Assembly: GCA_033980235.1 (NCBI GenBank)
Contig: CM067076.1
Coordinates: 33,824,383 to 33,888,382, forward strand
Source: Diadema setosum
Taxonomy: Eukaryota > Echinodermata > Echinoidea > Diadematoida > Diadematidae
Direction of reading: 5' to 3'
Length of the DNA: 64,000 bases
Shown here piece by piece: positions 1 to 10,400 of this stretch. Numbering within the stretch: position 1 is the first letter of the stretch; every line of letters begins with the position of its first letter. The position numbers and the translations under genes are program-made. The notes under the pieces are model-generated. The model saw only the letters and a list, made by a program, of their open reading frames with translations, was not told the DNA's origin and ran no database searches.

Positions 1-39
1 AAATAGGGAGGAAAATGTGATGAACAAGGTCTTTTGAAG

Positions 40-254
40 TACAGTGCACTCCTATTAAAATGATCATGATCTATAATCATCATGATCAACCCTCGTGACA
101 ATGAAGCATAAATTCAAGTCCTCAGATTACCACCTATACATGTACAAATGTACCTTTACATACTTTAATGTTCGGCTTTAACGAAATGTTGGTACATGTA
201 TAATGAAAGAAAACCACCAGTCCCAAGAACCTGTTATAACAGGAGTGCACTGTA
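40..254. mobile_element. pogo/Tigger-like MITE with TA ends
   Basis: Terminal inverted repeats CAGTGCACTCCTATTA and TAACAGGAGTGCACTG are flanked by TA on both sides. The same family recurs near 18.2, 55.7, 58.3, 59.9, 61.3 and 62.1 kb. It has no ORF. The pogo/Tigger assignment rests on the TA target and the TIR style. Confidence 0.75.
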
Positions 255-608
255 TGCAGTTTTCTGATCAAAAGGTGTGATTTCGTCCATTCATACATTA
301 GTTTTCATATTCCTTACACAGTGCACTGACTGTAGGCCTACTGATGCATATTCAGTAGTACACATTAATGAAGTGCACAGTACATGATACATGTCATTTT
401 CGTGCATACACGCCAAACAATCGACACACCAAACTCAGACCGGTATCTGACAATGATACATGTATTTTATTTCAGCATTGCACTAGAGAAAATTCACATT
501 TTCTTTTCTTTTTTTGTAACAAGCACAAATTGTGAATAATAACTGGAACATGTGAAACCAAACCAAGTGTAATGCTGTATTCACCAAATTCTTCAAGGTA
601 GATTAACT

Positions 609-1030
609 GTTAACCCTTTGAAGACAAGTCCCGAGTATTGACCGATTCGGGTTCGTTGAGGGCAGCAGACATTTTACGGCACTGGGCGCAGCCATAGTGG
701 GTGTATCAGCCGACCCCCCTGCTCTCCCCCACCCTCGGGCAACATGTTTATCACGCACTTGTAACAAAGGTTCGTGCACTAGCAAGCATTCGCGCACTCA
801 GTACGAGACGCCTATTGGCTAAAGCAGTTTTTCATTCTGCGCGCGTGCTAATGTAGGGAGAGGGGTGGGGGAGTGCGGAGGGGGGGTCGGCTGATACACC
901 CACTATGGCTGCGCCCATGCCAAAAATACACATAGCGCGTCACAGAATCGGTCAATACTTGGGCAGGTGTCAAGGGAAAGGCATGTTGAAGCAAAATCAG
1001 TCTGTCTCCAACAGGTGAAAAACTAGTCCC
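609..1030. mobile_element. Degenerate GTTGAGGAC-type MITE interrupted by another MITE
   Basis: TTAACCCTTTGAAGACAAG at the left and a CAAAATCAGTCTGTC end at the right resemble the copies at 51647 and 63671. The core palindrome CCGAGTATACTCGG is split here by the inner element at 683-917. Confidence 0.5.
683..917. mobile_element. Inner foldback MITE with 37-bp perfect TIRs
   Basis: Both ends carry TGGGCGCAGCCATAGTGGGT and continue identically through TCGGCTGATACACC in inverted orientation. The perfect arms suggest a recent insertion into the 609-1030 element. Confidence 0.75.
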
Positions 1031-1186
1031 AAGTACAGTTGTACACTGAGGATTCACAACGATGCACACAACTTCTACGCATTACATGGAATCAAGCATG
1101 ACGCACATCGCCCCTTGTCACACGAGATAAAGTGAGGTAGGTAAAACTTGCTGTGCAGTGTGATGAATTTTGGGGTTGTAGTAAAG

Positions 1187-1419
1187 TACTGTATACGCCG
1201 AATATTTCGTGAGGTTTTTATTTACCCAAATTTCATGAGTCTGGTGCTATTTGCGAAAATATTGACTCTGATCCCGATGTGAATGTGACATGCTTGTACA
1301 TTTCATCATTCAGTACAGGACTCCACAATCGCAAATTTAACCACTCGCAAAATCGTCGGGAATTCCCGATTCGTGAAAATTTAGACTCGCGAAATACTTG
1401 TATATGGCATATACAGTAT
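1187..1419. mobile_element. Small MITE with TACTGTAT termini
   Basis: The left end TACTGTATACGCCGAATATT and the right end ATATGGCATATACAGTA are imperfect inverted repeats. The inner parts (TTCGTGAGG and CTCGCGAAAT) also pair. Confidence 0.55.
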
Positions 1420-1728
1420 ACAGCGAACACGCAAAAAAGTTTCAATTTACACACATGGTCATACACTATTGTAGAGCCTGTGACTGATTCGTTGGCTATA
1501 ATATTTGGATTATGGATGGTAAGTATTTAAAGAAAGCTTATCGTTGGAAGTGGCCTTCCCAATAGCATCGAAGATTTATAACTATGTTTACTGCATCACA
1601 TCACACGGCATGACCCGATCATGGTACAGTATTGTAGTGCACTCGTGATAAAAAGCCAGATTACTAAAGTGAATTTGCAAAATCACTTTTTAGCAACTGT
1701 ACTTTCCAACATACTAGGTACTTTGTAC

Positions 1729-3723
1729 TTAAGGGGAAATCCAGTCCAAAAATAAGTTAGTCTGATAAAAAAAGAGTAAAATTTTACGAATTCAACATAA
1801 AAAAATTGACTGAAATCGGATGAAAAAGGAAGTTATGAAATTTTGAAGTTTTGCTTATTTCTGCAAAATAGTTCTAGTACAGTGGATATGAATATGCAAA
1901 TGAGTGACCATGTCATAACCTTACAATCTTCCATTGACCGTGTACAAAAAATAAAAAATGAAAATTCAATATTTCTGTAATTGAAGTCTAAAACATGATG
2001 CTATTCCTGGTTGTGTAACTTCACAATAGTGATCAGTTAGATATACCAGGATTTGAGTTGAGGGCATAATTGGGTTAGAATGAAACACTGGAAATTTCAA
2101 AATTTTATGTACAAACTATATGGCAAGTTGTGAGGGGATGACATGCTCACTTTGCCATTTGCATATTCATATTGACCGTTCAAGAACTGTTTCCTGAAAA
2201 ATTAGCGAAGTTTCAAAATGTCATAACTTCCTTATTTTCAAAATTTTACTGTTGAACTTGTGATATTTTACTCTTTCTTATCAGACTAACTTTTATTATA
2301 CCCTCGCCACACGTAGTGTGAAGGGGGTATATAGGAATCACCGTGATGTTGGTCGGGCAGTCGGGCAGTCAGTCTGTTGCAAAATCTTGCGTCGCAAACT
2401 CCTCCTACAGTTTTGAAGCAATTTAAATGAAACTTGGGGTAAATGATGATATTGAGGTATAGATGTGCAAGACAAGTTTTTTGTGTTTGTCGGACAATGC
2501 ATTGCCATGATAACCATAATTTTACCAAAACCCTGTGGATTGAATAACTTCCATAGTATTGAAGCAATCAATTTCAAAATTGGTATCTATGATCTATAGG
2601 TGTAGTTATGCAAGACACTCTTTGTGTTTGTACTTGACAAAGCGTTGCCATGGTAACCACATGTTTTCTTCGAAATCTTGTGGAGTGAACAACTTCCACA
2701 GTTTTGAAGCAATTGAAATCAAATTTGGTAGGCATTATGGCCTTGAGGCATAGATGTGCAACACATAATTTTTGTGATTGTCGGACAAAGCATTGCCATG
2801 GTAACCATAATTTTACCAAAACCTTGTGGATTGAACAACTTCCACATTATTCAAGCAATTAATGTTAAATTTAGTATGTATGATGATCGGGAGGTGTAGT
2901 TATGCAAGACACCAATGTGTTAATATAAGAAAAATGTGTTGCCATGGTAACCACTCATTTTTGTATCAAATTGAACCAATTAATCTATGAAGGTGAAATT
3001 TGGTGTGTATGATGCTCTTTAAGTGTAGTTTTGCAAAATGTCCTTTGTATTTGTATCGGACAATGCGTTGCCGTGGTAACCGCATTTTTTTTTTTTTAAA
3101 TCCTGTGGAGTGAACTTCTTCCACAGTTTTAAAGCAATTGAAATCAAATTTGGTAGGCATTATGGCCCTCAGCCCCTGAGGTATAGATGTGGAACACATA
3201 ATTTTTGTGTTTGTCACACAAACCATTGCCATGGTAACCACAATTTTACCAAAACCTTGCAAATCGAATAACTTTTCCATCATTCAAGCAATTAAAGTCA
3301 TATTTAGTATGTATCATGATCTAGAAGTGTAGTTTTGCAAGACACCAATGTGTTAGTTTAAGGAAAATGTGTTGCCATGGTAACCACTCATTTTTGTATC
3401 AAAATAAATCATTCAAGCTATGAAGGTCGAATTTGGTGTGTATGATGGTCTTTAAGTGTAGTTATGCAAAATGTCCCTTGTGTTTGTATCAGATAATGCA
3501 TTGCCATGGTAACCACACTTTTTACCCAAACCTTGTGGAACTCAGTGTCAACTCTGTAATTGTACAGTAAAGTATAATTATTCTGTTTTCAATTCGACAA
3601 GTGCACAAACTTGGTATTAACGTCATTGCCCTCATGACATCACATACTATAAAGCAACACTAGGGGCGGGGGTATTAATCACCTTCAGTGATAATTCTAG
3701 TTTGGACTGGATTTCCCTTTTAA
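1729..3723. mobile_element. TTAA-flanked MITE split by a tandem-repeat element
   Basis: TIRs GGGGAAATCCAGTCC and GGACTGGATTTCCC are bounded by TTAA at 1729-1732 and 3720-3723. Inner arms AAGTTAGTCTGATAA and TTATCAGACTAACTT pair as well. The right arm is interrupted by the element at 2297-3702, so that insertion is younger. TTAA targets suit piggyBac-like or Kolobok elements. Confidence 0.7.
2297..3702 (+). repeat. ACCCTCGCC...ATTCTAGTT repeat element with ~145-bp tandem monomers
   Basis: Eight monomers share TTGCCATGGTAACCA, beginning at 2512, 2645, 2793, 2939, 3068, 3226, 3372 and 3501. The last three repeat the previous three at exactly 433 bp, so this is a three-monomer higher-order repeat. 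The element starts ACCCTCGCC...GGGGGTATATAGGAATCACC and ends GGGGGTATTAATCACCTTCA...TTCTAGTT, a layout I recall from marine invertebrate genomes. Confidence 0.75.
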
Positions 3724-4061
3724 CCAAACAAAGGCTAACAAGATACTTTTTTCACCAGCAAGTGGGGCATAACATATTTCACAGCAACAATCTATGGTCC
3801 TACACACATGTATTTATGTAGAACCTTGTGCGTGTCCATTTTAGCAAGATTTCATGATCATGAGAAACATACCACAGTCCCATGCACTCTTTATATTCAA
3901 ATGTACACCCGTCACAAGCTGACACATTGCAGGCTTATGGCTCCTTCAACTGCATCACACAACATGTGTGCTAAAACGGAGCATTTTGTCTGGTCGATAG
4001 TACGTGTAATAATGTCTGTATCACCGATCTATTCTGTAACACGTGTATGGCATGCAGTCCA

Positions 4062-4430
4062 TCAGGAGTACAGTCCATCCATCACAGTAACTTCCTTAGC
4101 TGCCACAGGCAAGGAACACTGCATTGAAAGGTGTTCTAATAGGCTGTCTGCCAACTTGCAATTCGTTCTCAACTTTTGCAGTGTATCGGCAGATTTTGAT
4201 TCTGCATCCAGCGAGTCGCCAGAGAGCACGTTTGAGCTTGCAGTGAAGGCTGCCGTCGCCTCATGGTTACTAAAGGCCACGTGGAAGGCGCCCTCTTGTG
4301 TTGTGCGGAGCAGGGTGCAGAGGTCGTGGATGTTGTGAGGCATGATGGGTCCCGTGACCTCGAGAGTGCTGACTTCCTGGAGAGCAAGGCCGGCCGTTTG
4401 CTGCTGCTGCTTCATCGTGCCAGCTTTCAC
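4062..4430 (-). CDS. DONSON: DONSON coding exon 10, C terminus (residues 505-626)
   Basis: Begins [11 protein letters not shown] and carries [15 protein letters not shown], the conserved C-terminal block. It ends MDGLYS then TGA. The open frame on the opposite strand here is a shadow. Confidence 0.95.
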   Translation of the reverse strand: MKAGTMKQQQQTAGLALQEVSTLEVTGPIMPHNIHDLCTLLRTTQEGAFHVAFSNHEATAAFTASSNVLSGDSLDAESKSADTLQKLRTNCKLADSLLEHLSMQCSLPVAAKEVTVMDGLYS

Positions 4431-7400
4431 CTACAGAGATTGAGAGACAGAGATTGCCTTGCATTTGCTCATCCTACAAATTATGTATGATTGCCAGGAT
4501 TACGGGGTCTATTCATTCCTCTACCCTATGTCTGGTGTGGTGTATTTGCTGCCTCACACCTTAGAGCTTCTTTGTTCCCAAACTGCAGAATTTATGCAAT
4601 ATTATACATTTGTTACAAACATCACAAATTGACACATAAACGGTTTTTAATTTTCCATATCACCACATACAAATAGTATGATATGTTTCAAAGATATCCA
4701 TCGTTACTCCTACATCTGATGAAAACTTGAGCAGAAGCAGCTGATATGTAAGGCTGTAATCAAGAATTTGGGGGGTCTTTTTTGTTTCACACTTATTCGA
4801 TCAAACTGGTGCCTTCACAATCAATAACAAGGGAGGTAGATGAAATTGTAATGAAATGAAAAACTTTCATAGAGCTTCAAATCTAAATCTATGGCAATAC
4901 TCGCAAATGTAACTGTGCCATTTGATTGTAACATATGTCAATACAAAGCTTTTTCCTGTTGAAGGAGCACATTTACAACTTAACAGTGTTCAATCGCAGG
5001 GATCTAATATAGAAGAGTAAAAGATGAAGCTATAAAAAGGTATACATACCTTGCAACTGTGTAGTGTGGCCCCCTTGAAGGCAACTGGGGACAGAATAGT
5101 GGGTGGGATGTCTGCCAGGGGCCCCACACTGGCCACAACTGACCGGCTATTCAGAAGGAAGTTGAAGAGGGCCTGGGTGTCCGGACCTTCCACCAGCACT
5201 AAGGACTGGGGCCGGTTGTCCAGTTTCAGCAGATGGTCAGTTTGGCTGTAGTAAGCATTTGGGTCAAGGAATAGGACATGCACAGAGAGCAAGTTCTAGG
5301 ATATTTAACACAAACTATCAGGCCTGAAAAAAAGATACTACAATGACAATGTACTTCTGTCTTCCCAGATTTGGCCTGGTGTTGGTCATGACCCACTTAG
5401 TACCCTATGGTGGCAAAGGTATTGATACACTCTTTAGGATAAATCAAAACAAGTAGTGCAGTACAACATTATGCAATAAGTGCATCTAGTCTTGAAGACA
5501 TGGTGTATTGCTGATTTCTAAAGCACCTGACCTGTCATAAATACTCTTTTATCATGGCAATGATGTTTAGAAACACTGTGAATACATATATTTTGGTAAA
5601 TCATTTTAATCGATAAAGATGGTTACACGAGAAATAATATCAAAGCAGAATACAAAGACATCAGCTTTCATTCCACATCAACAGAAAAGTAACATTGCTG
5701 CAAGTTTGAACAAAAAGAAGCCACATTCACTGTGTATTTTACTTGAGATGCAAGCTTTCGAAGGATACAATTTGACCCTGCTTGGCTCCAGAGATGGGAA
5801 ATTGGCTTTGTTGAGACCCATGCTCTGTAACCATGACGATGCCTTGGTGGGGCTCTGGTAAGCATTGCTCTCCTCTTCCTCCTCTTCCTCCTGCTCCTCA
5901 CCAATATCCCCACCGCCAATGTCGGTTCTTCCTTCTGCCTTCACATTCACGTCTGCTCCCTCACTGGCTGTTGTTGCTAATGCTTCATCAGAAGACCTAA
6001 TTTGCATAGATGAAATCATGACACAACATTTCAAGCTAAAAGGTTAATCCCTCATCAAAATGGAAGGGGGTGAAAGATGTTTTGCAGTATGAGGTCTCAG
6101 AAAGAGGGGTATGTTCAATACATTAAAGGGATGGTACAGTAGTGGTTGAGGTGAGGATTCAGCTTGTAAACTTTTAGTGAGGTGCTTAGAAATGACATTA
6201 TGAAATATGAAGAGCATACAATTCTTAGTGGCATTTAAAGTTTATTTGATGAAAACTGGTTTTGAAATGGCTGAGACATCCAAAATCAAAAAGCTAAAAG
6301 GTTAATCCCTCTTCAAAATGGAAGGGGGTGAAAGAAGTTTTGCAGTATGAGGTCTCAGAAAGAGGGGTATGTTCAATACATTAAAGGGATGGTACAGTAG
6401 TGGTTGAGGTGAGGATTCAGCTTGTAAACTTTTAGTGAGGTACTTAGAAATGACATTATGAAATATGAAGAGCACACAATTCTTAGTGGCATTTAAAGTT
6501 GATTTGTTGAAAACTGGTTCTGAAATGGCCAAGACATCCAAAATCAAAGGAAAACAAAGTGATCTTAAAAAAAGCTGGGTCCCATCTTTTATAAGGATTG
6601 CTTTGCTTTGGATATCTCAGCCATTTCAAAACCAATTTAATCAAATAAACTTTGAATTCCTCTTGGAATTACATGCTCTTTCATATTTCATGAGTTTTCT
6701 CATTATCTTTAAAAAAAAAAAAAATCACCATGAAAGAAAAAAAAAAACACACTTGGGAAACCTAAAGCCCAATCTGAACTGAAGCTGTACCATCCCTTTA
6801 ACTGAAGACGAAGTTTCTCACAAATCCAATGCAGCTTCATAAACAGTCAATACATATCACTGGCGAACAATAAACATTTTGCAAAAAAAGAAGAAGCCAT
6901 TACAGATACATGTACAAGATTGAATATTCAGCTGTGATTGTCTGATATTCATTTTTAAGGAGCTTGCTACAGAAGAGGATAACTCCAAGGGATACCTGTT
7001 AGGTAAGACTCCATCATCAGCACGACTTAACTCCTTGTCCTTTCCGTTTGTTGCCATGGCGTCAGCTTGGGGTTGGGTGACGTCATTCAGAGGCATGCTG
7101 AATTCGATTCCTAAGCGAAGGAATTAATATACATTGAAACCTTGACAGCCGTGATGATGGCAATGCAAGATTATGACATGGACACAAAGAAATCACTTGA
7201 TGGAAACAGTTTCAATCTTTGACTCTCAATGTTTTTTACACATTAAGTTCTAAGAAAATTTTTGTGATAGACACCATCATCTCATTCTTTTCAAATTGGC
7301 AACTCTGGATTCTGCTGCATATACGATGATACTGCAAAAAGATCAAAATTGGGTCAATTTATTAAATCTGCACTAAAGTGGAAGGAGGAAAGAGGCAACA

Positions 7401-10400
7401 AGAATTTGCAAATCAGAGACTAAAATATCAATATTCAAAATGTGTTGCACATCCAAATAACATTTACAAAGTGAGTGTTTTAGAAGCTAATGATATTCTA
7501 CAACAGAAGTACACTAAAGATGAAAGAGAAGTTTATAAAATATAAACAATTAATTATAATAACCTCAGTAAGGTACAGTATCAAAATCGTGGACATGCTG
7601 TTTTTTATTTTCTTTTTTTTAAGTGACTTGCTTTGATATAGAGTACAATCAGAATATAATGCAGTCTTACATAGTTTGAATCGAAATCTTCATAATGAAG
7701 TTCTATGATTAAATGGCATATATGCATTAATAAATTTCAAAACATAAGAGATCAAACAGGTACACACTAATTGTTAACTACACTACATAGCCTCCTTTCA
7801 CAGCCAGAGGCTGAAATGCAAGCATTGCTGGACACTGATCAATAACATGAAACAATCACTAAAATATCGTTAAGAATATCTTATAATAAATAGCTTTGCT
7901 TGCATGCATTAAAAAACCAAAATGAGACTCTTTGTCTGGTTATTTGTATGTCAAAGCCTGTTGAAAAGTTTGGTTCCAAATCGCAAATTCGGGCTAGCAG
8001 CTTACCATCGTTCTTGAGGGCCTCTCTCAGACCTCTTGTTGTTGGAGAGAGGAGGGCGTGGATGGAGGTCTTGCCTGCCAGGCCAGCGGCTCGGAAGAGG
8101 ACGGTGAATTGATGGGTGCAGAGGTAGAAGTATGGACAGTGGCTGGACCGTAGCAGGTGGAATACTGACCGGAAGCTCTCTGACCTTTGGGCCACAGATG
8201 GGAGGAGATGCAAGAAAAATGTGATTTTGATATTTTTATAGCATTATTTCAATAATGTTCCACACTGCAAGTTTTGAAAATAACAAACATTACATTACAG
8301 TGGAAAAAACAGACACACACAAAATGTTCCATAAAGCCACAGTTGTTAATGAAAGGGCAAATAATACAGACTGTCTTTCTCACTGACAAAGCAGAAGCTT
8401 GGTTAAACATAAAAAAAAATGTCATTTGCAAGTACGATGTAAAGGAAAACTCCCAAATGATTATAAATTCTCAGAGTGCAGCCTCATATAATCTTCATTT
8501 CATGGCTCCTTCAAAACAAGAGACAAAAGTAATTGCCTGTATAGTTCAGCCTACATTTTGATTTAAAGATAAGGCAAACAGATACAAAACACTGCCATAT
8601 CTGAGGCAAACACAGTTCCGTCATTTATATTATGCAGTGTAACTAGTCCCCAAGGTGATAGAGTATCTTAGTGCAGCTGAAATTTAGAGGGGTTTGATCG
8701 ATCATTCATACTCTGTCACAGTCAAATCACATAATGCGATTTGATCATAAAGTTAAAGTCATTACCTTCCCCATAAAGACTAGGTGTCTTTCGAAGCAAC
8801 ATTTTTTAGTGAGAAGAACATGATACAATGAAACATCTGTCACCCACTAATATACCCACACACATCTTTCAGATCAGGCTACAGTGTTCAAGGGTCTGGA
8901 AGATGTACACACCCAAACCAAGTTTTGGAAGCCCAACCAGACATACACTATGCATTTCCTTTCAGTGTTATCCTATGTCTCTAGTACACACACTATGGAA
9001 TGCTCACTGTGAAAATTTTCTATTAACATTTCACAATATTCTTGAAAGCCCTAATGAAGGATCTCCCCACTCCACCCCCCCCCCCCACACACACAGAAAA
9101 TGGCTCCTTTTCAATGATTAATAAGGCTAATTTAAGCCTGAAACTTCTTCCAAGTCTTCAAAACTGTTTGCCTGAAGAGAACATATTGTCCGGAGTCACA
9201 AGTAAGTGCTTTCAAATAATAGCTGTGAGTAGTAAAGCAAATTGATGAAGATTTTAATGAATCGAATACATACAGGAACTTACCAACTGGCCATCAGTGC
9301 ATTGGCTATGGCTGGGTCTTTTGTGGCCACTGATTGCCTAAATATTTGGTAAAAGAAATTAAATATAACCACTGTGAAAACTGATTGAGAATTTTGAAAA
9401 TCACAGTACTCTTTGCATTGTTGGAGAATATCTGACTTTTAAGAAACTGTACAGTAAATATCAATAGTGTGATACATTTTCTCTCATTCAATAAGACAAG
9501 GTGGTTATGGATGCAAAATAGGCACAATTTGCTCAAGGCATCAGGCCTGAATAATCAATGGAGAATGACCAAAGGAATACATCAGAAGACAAAGACATTT
9601 GTATATTCTGACTGAGGTGCATCTTGAACATCAGGGGGGTGTTTCATCAACGTTTGTCAGCACTGACAACTTGAATCACCATAGTAACAGTCAGTGACCA
9701 GAGCATCTCAGCCAATCAAAACCAAGGATTTTGCTGAAATTGTCAGGGCTGACAGTTGTCAGCGCTGACAAACGTTGATGAAACACCCCCCAGGTGGCCA
9801 GAACAGACCTGCAACAAGAAGCTTTGGAAATTAAAAGAGTGGGACGGGAGCCAGTTGACAAACAGATCCGACAGAGGAAGTGTGGCTGGATTGGACACAC
9901 CATCAGGAAACTCAACATCCAGCACCACAGGCCAGGCACTCCTGTGGACCCCGCAGGGGGAAACGGTAGAGGGTTCGGTCAAGAAACTGATGTAGGCCTG
10001 ACACAGAGGCAGAACTGAAGGAGAGGAATATAAACCTGGAAAGAAGCAGAAAGCGCTGCCCAGACTCATGTTCGGTGGATGTTTGTCATCGATGGTCTAT
10101 GCTCTGCTACGGAGGAAGGAGCAAAATGATTATGCCTGAATTAGCTATCATTAGGGCCTATATCAAAACAGGGAGGTGTAAGAAAAGGAGAGACAACTCG
10201 TTTGTAATTCATGAAAACACATGTTTGGTTTCAAAGCGTTACAATGGGATGTCTAGCATTCCACTATACGCTTTGAAGTCATGCTCTGCACCGCTTTGGT
10301 TGCAAGGCGAAGTTCGGAGACGAAGAATGCATTTCACCTTTCGTTGAATTACAAGCTTTATTACCCCGTAAAATTTTAAATGAAATACTCAAATTGATTA

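Noticed and set aside
3808..4338. 176-codon plus-strand frame
   Set aside because: Largely antisense to DONSON exon 10, with no recognisable domain.
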